DNA from: a virus
Virus record (IMG/VR): IMGVR_UViG_3300009168_000079
Location: 1-37,026 of that record
Length of the DNA: 37,026 nucleotides
Strand: one strand, 5' to 3'
Below are positions 26,040 to 30,897 of this stretch, in pieces. The notes below the pieces were generated by a model. That model was not told the DNA's origin. It saw only the letters and a list, made by a program, of their open reading frames with translations, and did not search any database. Position 1 is the stretch's first letter; every line of letters begins with the position of its first letter. Made by a program: the position numbers and the translations under genes.

Positions 26040-26067
26040 CCCCTTTCCCCCAACACCCCCATACCCC
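26040..26067 (-). other. Canonical four-tract G-quadruplex motif after the small terminase gene
   Basis: On the minus strand this reads G4-TAT-G5-TGTT-G5-AAA-G4: four runs of at least four G with loops of 3, 4 and 3. It is in the gap just after the small terminase stop, so it would be present in both the coding strand and the mRNA. Stability is predicted from the pattern only. Confidence 0.8.
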
Positions 26068-26094
26068 GCTACCCTCTAGACGGTCTGCGACAGG

Positions 26095-26619
26095 CTAACG
26101 GGTCTCCTGCTCCCCCTCCCAAGGGAAGATGACGGCTTCTTCGAACTCCGGAGGGCTTTTTCCCGTGTGGGGGACAGTGACTATCTCAGTCACTGCGCTT
26201 TTCGAGACCCCCTCGGTGCTCAGAACCAGCTCGACAGTCAGTGACTGATCACTGCCTGCCTCGCGTCGCTCAGGAGGCAAATACCCTGCACGATCAAGGA
26301 GATCGCGGGCAGCTTCGAGCTTCACATAATCGGAGCGAGCGTGGTCAACCAAACGGATCACCTGTGCGAGAGCAGGCACCGCGGACAGCCCGATGGCTGT
26401 CAGCGTTTCCCGCACGATCGCTTGCTGCACCATGGGGTTTCGCACCAGGTTCGACCCGACTGTCGCTGCCGAGTTGCTGGCATAGCCAGCTTTCTCGGCT
26501 GCTTCCGTCTGGTTGCCTCCGTTCGCCAACAGCTCCTTGACGAAGCGCTGCTGCTTCGCTGTCAGCTGCCGCTTCGGTTCAGCGAACACGTCCTTGTGCA
26601 GCTGGGGGAGGGCTCGCAT
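26095..26619 (-). CDS. terS: Terminase small subunit
   Basis: This 174-residue protein has an N-terminal helix-turn-helix of the Terminase_2 type: LTAKQQRFVKELLANGGNQ, then TEAAEKAGYASNSAATVGSNLVRNP (about 19-62). A middle oligomerisation region and an acidic C-terminal tail (FEEAVIFPWEGEQE) follow. It recognises the packaging site and delivers it to the large subunit. It is the first clear gene of the leftward arm. No good ribosome site precedes ATG 26619. The 3' half contains two inverted repeats built on CAGTGACT. Confidence 0.88.
   Translation of the reverse strand: MRALPQLHKDVFAEPKRQLTAKQQRFVKELLANGGNQTEAAEKAGYASNSAATVGSNLVRNPMVQQAIVRETLTAIGLSAVPALAQVIRLVDHARSDYVKLEAARDLLDRAGYLPPERREAGSDQSLTVELVLSTEGVSKSAVTEIVTVPHTGKSPPEFEEAVIFPWEGEQETR
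26175..26254. repeat. Two CAGTGACT-based inverted repeats inside the small terminase gene
   Basis: At 26175-26195, CAGTGACT and AGTCACTG form a perfect eight-base inverted repeat around a five-base loop. At 26239-26254, CAGTGA and TCACTG pair around four bases. The same GTGACT core recurs at 26793, 26806 and 27652 around the control region. These could be protein binding or packaging-recognition sites. Confidence 0.6.
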
Positions 26620-26653
26620 GGCGTCTTGACGTCTTGGTCCGTGATTGTCGTGG

Positions 26654-26815
26654 TCAAACGACTGTGCAAGGCAGGGGGGTAGTAGGGGGGGTTATGCACA
26701 GCCGTGTCAAGGCATGGGATTCCAACTGTGGCGCCGGAACGCGGGTGTTAACCTCGTTCAGGTTAATTCTCGCCGTGGATTCGACGCACTCGGTGACTGG
26801 ATCCAGTGACTGCAT
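26654..26815 (-). CDS. Possible 53-residue leader ORF
   Basis: This frame begins at ATG 26815, in a context that is an inverted imperfect copy of the leader and start of the rightward gene at 27094 (GGGAGTTAC ... CGAAATG). The ribosome site is 12 bases away, four more than in the other copy. The product (start QSLDPVTECVESTARINL, end TPPTTPLPCTVV) has no recognisable fold and its last part is read from a G/C homopolymer region. It may be a leader peptide or non-coding. Confidence 0.3.
   Translation of the reverse strand: MQSLDPVTECVESTARINLNEVNTRVPAPQLESHALTRLCITPPTTPLPCTVV
26674..26691 (+). other. Paired long G runs in the divergent control region
   Basis: Six G, TAGTA, then seven G lie on the plus strand just upstream of the small terminase gene. 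Each run is long enough to supply two G tracts, so a quadruplex is possible but less canonical than the one at 26040-26067. Confidence 0.55.
26748..26766. promoter_or_regulatory. Perfect 7-base inverted repeat (operator-like) in the control region
   Basis: TTAACCT and AGGTTAA form a perfect dyad around a five-base centre, in the most AT-rich part of the divergent region. It has the size and symmetry of a repressor operator. No clear -35/-10 pair surrounds it, so its promoter association is unproven. Confidence 0.5.
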
Positions 26816-27096
26816 TTCGAAGTGTAACTCCCTTCGGTTGCCGCACCTGCTGTCTCGGTCCGCCATCGCCTGACACGGCTGGCTCAGGATGCAACGGCTG
26901 GCGCCGTTCCCCTCCTCCCTGCAGACGGTGGCAGTGGTGGTCCTGCGGGGTGCGGTGGGCAGCCGTTCGGTCCTCCGCCTGGCGGCGTCGTCCCTCTCTC
27001 GAATCCGTCTTCAGTCGTCGGTGCATCCTGCTCCAGCCATGTCTTGCGGGCGGGACCGGACAGCAGGTCCGGCAACCAAACGGAGTTACCGAAATG
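26813..27096. repeat. Inverted pair of leader sequences (divergent control region)
   Basis: The left arm (about 26813-26893) is an imperfect inverted copy of the right arm (about 27022-27096). Shared blocks, read in the direction of each transcript, are TGCATCCTG, CCAGCC, ACAGCAGGT, GCGGCAACC/CCGGCAACC, GGAGTTAC and the start ATG. In the right arm CCGGAC/GTCCGG can form a hairpin around AGCAG. About 130 bases without coding sequence separate the arms. Both arms probably encode structured 5' leaders of divergent transcripts. No sigma-70 promoter is evident between them. Confidence 0.75.
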
Positions 27097-27585
27097 ACTG
27101 AGATCCAGAAGTTCACCAAGTACCTCGAAGGCATCGCAGCGATCTACTTCGAAGCATACGAGCACACCGACCGCGACGGCGTCGTCACCGAGCGCAACCG
27201 CAAGGGCTTCGTGCAGGACAAGCTCCTGAACGGCATCTGCTACCAGCTGGCGAACGCCATCGACTACTCGTCCAACAAGACGCTGCCGCAGGCGAAGGCC
27301 GCCGTGCAGCGGACCATGCGGGCTCACGACGGCACCGAGATCTCGGAGCTGAACCTGCAGCGGTCGGTCGAGTGGGTGCAGCGCCTCAACGAGCAGCTCG
27401 CCTTCGACCAGGCGATGCTCGACGCGGCCAAGCGGGTGTACACCAAGGCCACCGGCAAGGACTTCGCCTACGGCCGCACGGGACGCCCGAACGAGGACGT
27501 CGCCGAGACGCCGGCGATGGCGGCGGCCAAGGCGCTGGGCATCGTCACCAACGTGGCGCCTGGCCACAACAGCAACGCCGCGTGA
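27094..27585 (+). CDS. Unknown early protein, single-gene transcription unit
   Basis: This 163-residue protein begins TEIQKFTKYLEGIAAIYFEA. It is helical throughout, with an acidic middle (ISELNLQRSVEWVQRLNEQ) and a C-terminal segment FAYGRTGRPNEDVAETP followed by an Ala-rich tail. ATG at 27094 has GGAG eight bases upstream. The frame is open far upstream, but that part is the leader repeat and is excluded. It is the first rightward gene, with a long structured leader and its own strong terminator. This suggests high, separately controlled early expression, as for a host-takeover or DNA-binding protein. I do not recognise it. Confidence 0.8.
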   Translation: MTEIQKFTKYLEGIAAIYFEAYEHTDRDGVVTERNRKGFVQDKLLNGICYQLANAIDYSSNKTLPQAKAAVQRTMRAHDGTEISELNLQRSVEWVQRLNEQLAFDQAMLDAAKRVYTKATGKDFAYGRTGRPNEDVAETPAMAAAKALGIVTNVAPGHNSNAA

Positions 27586-27592
27586 GCGGCAC

Positions 27593-27622
27593 GGGGGAGG
27601 GCTTCGGCTCTCCCCTTTTTTT
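27593..27622 (+). terminator. Rho-independent terminator after the first rightward gene
   Basis: A nine-base-pair stem (27594-27602 with 27607-27615, one wobble) closed by a C-TTCG-G tetraloop is followed by seven T. It starts eight bases after the stop codon. This is the strongest terminator in the genome and isolates the 163-residue gene from the operon beyond. Confidence 0.93.
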
Positions 27623-27796
27623 GGGCTCCGCCAGGGGTGGAGGTGACGGCGGTGACTGGTTGGTCACTGCCCTCACTGCAGTAGAGGCGGAGCCTCAGTC
27701 ACGGTGCCCCGATCGGCGAGGGCTGGGGCCAGGGCTGGACGGGAAGGGGGTGGGTGAATGGGAGGGGGGAGGCGGAGCGGCAGGCGAGGCGGGCCG
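27623..27796. other. Non-coding stretch with an inverted repeat
   Basis: No convincing gene is present. GGCTCCGCC (27624-27632) and GGCGGAGCC (27686-27694) form a nine-base inverted repeat. It encloses a smaller one, GTGAC (27652-27656) with GTCAC (27663-27667). The rest is purine-rich. It lies between a terminator and a promoter candidate. Confidence 0.55.
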
Positions 27797-27829
27797 CTGA
27801 AAATTTCAACGGGCTTTCTAAAATTTCAA
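27797..27829 (+). promoter_or_regulatory. AT-rich sigma-70-like promoter candidate with a 20-base-period repeat
   Basis: CTGAAA (27797-27802) and TAAAAT (27819-27824) are separated by 16 bases and match the -35 and -10 consensus at 4/6 and 5/6. The ten-mer AAAATTTCAA occurs at 27800 and 27820, exactly 20 bases apart, as expected for a protein binding one face of the helix. This is the most AT-rich spot near the start of the rightward operon. A transcript would start near 27831. Confidence 0.5.
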
Positions 27830-27840
27830 ATCAATCCGTG

Positions 27841-27966
27841 CCTGCGTCGGGCGTCGATGCACCGGACCACGCCCTGCGTTCAGTGCAAGGCTGCCCTTCG
27901 GCTCGCTTCGCTCGGCCTTGCACTGCCCGCTTAGGGCGCGGTCGATCGGTGCACGCCCGTCGCAGG
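27841..27966. other. 126-base imperfect hairpin (structured leader or palindromic element)
   Basis: Successive paired blocks are 841-853 with 954-966 (12 of 13), 858-864 with 947-953 (7), 865-868 with 940-943 (4), 871-875 with 933-937 (5), 876-878 with 928-930 (3), and 881-891 with 915-925 (11 perfect), each number plus 27000. That gives about 42 pairs with a 23-base loop. It lies between the promoter candidate and the ribosome site at 27982, so it would be the 5' end of the operon mRNA. Confidence 0.82.
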
Positions 27967-27994
27967 CGTGATGGATTCAACAAGGAGAACGGCG

Positions 27995-28270
27995 ATGAAA
28001 GTGAAGGACGGATTGGCCCTGCTGCAGCTGGTCGAGCAGCAGCGTGTGCAGATCGGCGAGATGCAGGCCCAGCTCGAACGGGCAGAGGAGGATCTTCAGC
28101 TGATAGCCAGCGCGCTGGTCAAGACAGCCGAGTTCGACGAGTGGCTGATGGACCAGGATCTGAGCTGTGCCCACCAGCGCAAGCCATCGGACGACGTGAA
28201 GCGGGTGCAGGTTGAAGGCGCGACGGACCTGACGCTGGCCGTCGCCTATGCAGGGAGAGCGCAGTCATGA
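27995..28270 (+). CDS. Small coiled-coil protein, first gene of the long rightward operon
   Basis: This 91-residue protein has an N-terminal heptad-patterned helix (GLALLQLVEQQRVQIGEMQ, continuing to about 40) and a more polar C-terminal half. ATG 27995 has AAGGAG seven bases upstream; the ATG at 27968 lies at the foot of the hairpin without such a site. It follows the 126-base hairpin, so its translation may be affected by that structure. The stop overlaps the next ATG. Family unknown. Confidence 0.75.
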   Translation: MKVKDGLALLQLVEQQRVQIGEMQAQLERAEEDLQLIASALVKTAEFDEWLMDQDLSCAHQRKPSDDVKRVQVEGATDLTLAVAYAGRAQS

Positions 28271-28485
28271 GCGACTTCGAACCCGGCGAGAGCCACGACA
28301 TGGTCCGCATGCGGGGCATGGGACTGCGCATCATGAGGGAACAGGACCTCGAGGATCAGATCTTCGATGTGGATCCGCAGCGTGCGGCACGAGCGGTCGA
28401 CTGGCTGGCATCGCAGCGCATGCAGGAACAGGAAGTGAAGCGCTTCAAGCGGTTGAGGAGGATCAAATGCCTTCAGCTCGCATGA
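28267..28485 (+). CDS. Small unknown protein
   Basis: This 72-residue protein, starting SDFEPGESHDMVRMRG, has an acidic N-terminus and a strongly basic C-terminus (QEVKRFKRLRRIKCLQ). ATG overlaps the preceding stop. The charge pattern hints at nucleic-acid binding; no family is recognised. Its 3' end overlaps the next start by 19 bases. Confidence 0.7.
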   Translation: MSDFEPGESHDMVRMRGMGLRIMREQDLEDQIFDVDPQRAARAVDWLASQRMQEQEVKRFKRLRRIKCLQLA

Positions 28486-28655
28486 TGATCGTCGTCGCCA
28501 CCATCACGGGCGCACTGCTTGCCCTGCTGCCGTGGCCCACGCCCATCAGGATCGTAGATGCGGAGGACCAGTGCGCCGACAACTGGCTGGTCGACCGCAC
28601 CGAGTACGGGCTGGTGTGCCTGATCGAGTACGGTCCGGCGGAGGACAGGCAATGA
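28467..28655 (+). CDS. Small membrane-anchored protein with two cysteines
   Basis: This 62-residue protein has an N-terminal hydrophobic segment (about 6-24, MMIVVATITGALLALLPWP) that could be a signal anchor. A short domain with Cys36 and Cys51 (DQCADNWL ... GLVCLIEYG) follows and may form a disulfide in the periplasm. ATG at 28467 has GAGGAG six bases away. The following gene encodes another membrane peptide with C-terminal cysteines, so the two may act together in the envelope. Function unknown. Confidence 0.72.
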   Translation: MPSARMMIVVATITGALLALLPWPTPIRIVDAEDQCADNWLVDRTEYGLVCLIEYGPAEDRQ

Positions 28656-28780
28656 ACGAGTTCAGCTGGCTGAAGCCAGTGATTGCCGTCTGGTTCCTGC
28701 TGTTCATGTGGTTCGTGGTGCTGAACGGCAGCCCGTCCGTCGAGGAGGATTGCTATACCCACAAGGGAGGCAGCTGCTGA
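28652..28780 (+). CDS. Single-TM peptide
   Basis: This 42-residue peptide has one TM helix (about 9-25, PVIAVWFLLFMWFVVLNG) and a short tail with Cys34 and a terminal Cys. ATG overlaps the previous stop (ATGA), and the stop overlaps the next ATG (TGATG). It pairs with the upstream membrane protein. Superinfection exclusion is possible by analogy with other early phage membrane peptides but is not shown. Confidence 0.7.
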   Translation: MNEFSWLKPVIAVWFLLFMWFVVLNGSPSVEEDCYTHKGGSC

Positions 28781-28995
28781 TGGCTGACAAGCCGGTATTG
28801 AAAGCAGCGCTGCATGCGCTGGCCACCATCGATGCGATCTACCAGTGGGTCGACAGGGTCGACGCCGCCGGCGGAGCGACCAGCCTGAGCGGCATCGCCG
28901 CGTGCAACGCCATGCTCAAGAGCCTGCGGCAGAACAGGCCGCGCATCGAGGCGGACATCATCGCACCGCTGCGCAAGGCAATGAAGGATGGCTGA
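28780..28995 (+). CDS. Small helical protein of unknown function
   Basis: This 71-residue protein, starting ADKPVLKAALHALATIDAI, consists of two or three helices (about 5-27, 36-52 and 56-68). AGGGAGG lies about nine bases before ATG 28780. It overlaps the next gene by eight bases. No family is recognised. Confidence 0.7.
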   Translation: MADKPVLKAALHALATIDAIYQWVDRVDAAGGATSLSGIAACNAMLKSLRQNRPRIEADIIAPLRKAMKDG

Positions 28996-29311
28996 GTTCG
29001 ACGAGCTCGAGTGGATTCGAGACCAGCTGCAGATAGACGTGGATGACTGGTCCGAGGTGATGGACACGATGGTGCAGAGATGCGACAAGTGTCGCAGTGT
29101 TGCACCATCAAGGAGTATCACCGTGATCCAGACCTATGCGCAGCAGCTCAAGGCCATGGCCGAGGCCGAGAAGGTGGACCTGCTCGATGCCTGTCTGCAT
29201 GCGGGCGTGCCACGCTCCACCTATTACCGCACCTTCTCGCAAGGCAAGTCGATCACGCAATCGACGGCCGAGCAGATAGCGAAGGCGATCCAGGAACTCG
29301 GCATTCGCTGA
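28988..29311 (+). CDS. Helix-turn-helix regulator with an internal start
   Basis: The full frame encodes 107 residues. The C-terminal 62 form a helix-turn-helix protein (LKAMAEAEKVDLLDACLHAG, PRSTYYRTFSQGKS, then a recognition-like helix to IQELGIR), resembling small Cro-like or AlpA-like phage regulators. The N-terminal 45 residues are acidic and contain CDKC. In-frame GTG at 29123 has AAGGAG seven bases upstream, and immediately before that lies the nested dyad at 29071-29106. Two products, long and short, are possible, with the short HTH form likely autoregulated. It is the only visible DNA-binding regulator near the start of this operon. Confidence 0.75.
   Translation: MAEFDELEWIRDQLQIDVDDWSEVMDTMVQRCDKCRSVAPSRSITVIQTYAQQLKAMAEAEKVDLLDACLHAGVPRSTYYRTFSQGKSITQSTAEQIAKAIQELGIR
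29071..29106. promoter_or_regulatory. Symmetric nested dyad before the internal HTH start
   Basis: GGTGCA-N4-TGCGACA-N2-TGTCGCA-N4-TGCACC: a 36-base structure with two perfectly matched, co-centred inverted repeats (6 and 7 bases). The ribosome site AAGGAG begins four bases later. It could be an operator for the HTH protein or an RNA hairpin controlling its internal start. Confidence 0.8.
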
Positions 29312-29862
29312 TGCCGGCCGGACCCAAGGACCTGAGCAAGGTCGCCGTGCGCCGGCGGGCACGGGAGAAGGCGATCCGCCAGCTGGGGCACAAGAAGGAT
29401 GGCACCTTCAAGGTGTCGAAGCGCAATAAGTACAACGCCGCCGGCCGCTGGGTCGACGGCCGCTTCTTCCACTCCGCCATCGAGGCGACCCGCTACGGGC
29501 AGCTCAAGGAGATGGTCGCGCGCGGCATGATCGACCAGCTCGAGTGCCAGTACCCCATCAAGTGCGTCGTCAACGGTGTGCTGGTCTGCACCTACCTCGC
29601 CGACTTCCGCTACCGGGTGAAGCCCGGCCAGTTCGGCCAGCGCATGGTCATCGAGGAGGTGAAGGGCCAGGTGCTCGATGTCTATCGCATCAAGCGCGCC
29701 CTGATCCGTGCCCTGCATCCCGAGATCGAGATCTTCGAGCTCAAGCTGGGCCGCAGCAGGGGCAGGACCAGCAGCATCAACGACTATCGGTTCCTGACGG
29801 CAGACCAGTTCGGTGTGCCCGAGAAAGGACAGCCTCAAACCCATGTCAAGGCACGAGCTTGA
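29311..29862 (+). CDS. DUF1064-type PD-(D/E)XK nuclease-like protein
   Basis: This 183-residue protein contains KRNKYNAAGRWVDGRFFHSAIEA (about 38-60, written here in part), the DUF1064 entry motif. The nuclease-fold residues follow: Glu58, Asp98 in YLADFRY and Glu116-x-Lys118 in IEEVKG, then VYRIKRALIRALHP. DUF1064 proteins are common in phage replication and recombination clusters and are thought to be endonucleases, possibly acting on branched DNA. ATG 29311 shares a base with the preceding stop. The C-terminus overlaps the next start by about 20 bases. Confidence 0.85.
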   Translation: MPAGPKDLSKVAVRRRAREKAIRQLGHKKDGTFKVSKRNKYNAAGRWVDGRFFHSAIEATRYGQLKEMVARGMIDQLECQYPIKCVVNGVLVCTYLADFRYRVKPGQFGQRMVIEEVKGQVLDVYRIKRALIRALHPEIEIFELKLGRSRGRTSSINDYRFLTADQFGVPEKGQPQTHVKARA

Positions 29863-30253
29863 CCGGATCGCCGCCCTCGAAAGACGGGTCGCCGAGCTGG
29901 AACGAAGACTGTCGTCACCATCGGTGCAGGTGGGGACCGGCAGGATGCAGCGCCTGCCCGAACAGTGGACGCCGGCGATCGAGACGCTGGCCTGGAGCAA
30001 GGAGAAATTTCCAGATGTCGACGAAGCCCACGAGCGGGAAAAATTCCGCGACTACTACGGCAGCAAGGGAGAAAGCCGGCGCGACTGGGAGGGCGCTTAC
30101 CGCAACTGGATTAGGAGAGAGGCCGACTTTGCCAAGGCTCGCCCCAGGCCAGGCCCCAACGGACCCGTATCTCGAGCTACTTCCATTGATAAGGCCAATC
30201 GTGAGCGCATCGACCGCGTCACTGCTAAGCTGGATGAGGCATGGCGAAGGTGA
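29843..30253 (+). CDS. Replication-initiator / primosomal-like protein
   Basis: This 136-residue protein has an N-terminal leucine-rich coiled coil (LDRIAALERRVAELERRL, about 6-22). The middle carries AIETLAWSKEKFP and then EREKFRDYYGSKGESRRDWEGAYRNWIRR; the FRDYxxxKG...DWxxxxRNWxR pattern recurs in phage replication initiators and DnaT-like proteins. It would mark the origin or load the host helicase with the next gene product. ATG 29843 is preferred over GTG 29813, which overlaps the nuclease more. The family is assigned by motif pattern only. Confidence 0.6.
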   Translation: MSRHELDRIAALERRVAELERRLSSPSVQVGTGRMQRLPEQWTPAIETLAWSKEKFPDVDEAHEREKFRDYYGSKGESRRDWEGAYRNWIRREADFAKARPRPGPNGPVSRATSIDKANRERIDRVTAKLDEAWRR

Positions 30254-30623
30254 TCTCGACCAGCACCTGATACCGCAGGCTGTCGATGATCTTCAGCGGC
30301 TCGAGTGGGACCTGTCGCACCTCGCTGCCCCGTCGGATGCAAAGGACATCGGCAAGATCCTCGCCATGATATCCGGCGTGGTGCAGGTCGACGTGCCCGA
30401 GGACATGGGGCTCGAGGCATACGTCCAGTTGCTGCGCCCGCTGCCGCTGCATGTGCTGCGCGCCGCCGCTCTCGAGATCCTGGGCACCCACACCTACCGC
30501 ACCATGCCGCTGCCCGCCGAGTTCCTTCAGTCGCGGGCAGCCAGGGAATGGAAGGCAGTCATCGACCACTTCATCCCGATGCTGCGCAGGCACCGCCTCG
30601 CCCTGTTGAAAACCCCACGATAA
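30234..30623 (+). CDS. Possible helicase-loader-like replication protein
   Basis: This 129-residue protein has a C-terminal part (LRPLPLHVLRAAALEILG ... YRTMPLPAEFLQSRAAREW) that resembles the helical domain of phage replication P-like and helicase-loader-like proteins, where an Lxx-AL-x-W/H-x-P-P-AE pattern recurs. It overlaps the initiator-like gene by 20 bases, matching an O/P-type pair. GTG at 30201, with AAGG six bases upstream, is an alternative start giving 140 residues. No ATPase motif is present. The function is an inference from pattern and position. Confidence 0.5.
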   Translation: MRHGEGDLDQHLIPQAVDDLQRLEWDLSHLAAPSDAKDIGKILAMISGVVQVDVPEDMGLEAYVQLLRPLPLHVLRAAALEILGTHTYRTMPLPAEFLQSRAAREWKAVIDHFIPMLRRHRLALLKTPR

Positions 30624-30652
30624 TTCGAATTACACGGTGCAATCCCGCACCG
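30621..30652. promoter_or_regulatory. AT palindrome and hairpin before the recombination genes
   Basis: TAATTCGAATTA (30621-30632) is a perfect 12-base palindrome overlapping the upstream stop codon. CGGTGC (30635-30640) and GCACCG (30647-30652) then pair around AATCCC. An AAGGAGG ribosome site follows. It is one of the few gaps in this operon and may be an operator or an RNA control element. Confidence 0.55.
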
Positions 30653-30669
30653 GAAAAGGAGGTAGGAAC

Positions 30670-30897
30670 ATGTCCAGATTCAGGGCGGCGAGCGAGCTGT
30701 CCTACCATTTGGCGCAAGCCACTCGCCACGCCAACCAGCTCGAGACCCACCTCGTGCACGGCATCGACACGTCGGACATCCTGCTGATGCTGGTCGCCGA
30801 CTTCGACAAGGCGGCCGAGGCGTTCACCGACTACCGCAACTCAGCCGTCAAGGCACGGCAATCACAGGAGAAGATCGTTGACGATGTCCCGTTCTGA
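30670..30897 (+). CDS. Small helical protein upstream of the exonuclease
   Basis: This 75-residue protein, starting SRFRAASELSYHLAQATRHA, is largely helical and ends in an acidic VDDVPF tail. That tail resembles the SSB-type C-terminal tip (DDEIPF in this phage's SSB) and could contact the same host partners. ATG 30670 has the strong site AAGGAGG. It overlaps the next gene by 20 bases. Family unknown. Confidence 0.7.
   Translation: MSRFRAASELSYHLAQATRHANQLETHLVHGIDTSDILLMLVADFDKAAEAFTDYRNSAVKARQSQEKIVDDVPF

Noticed and set aside
25919-26063. Alternative 48-residue minus-strand ORF in the gap after the small terminase gene
   Set aside because: It is Gly-rich because it reads through the G-quadruplex tract. 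The overlapping frame with four metal-ligand positions and coupling to the next gene is more convincing.
26620-27093. A clear sigma-70 or phage-type promoter in the divergent region
   Set aside because: A TTGACA occurs on the minus strand near 26707-26712, but no acceptable -10 lies at 16-18 bases, and no repeated T7-type promoter was found.
27623-27967. Plus-strand frames through the non-coding stretch and hairpin
   Set aside because: No ribosome site, low-complexity Gly/Arg product, and the sequence is dominated by inverted repeats.
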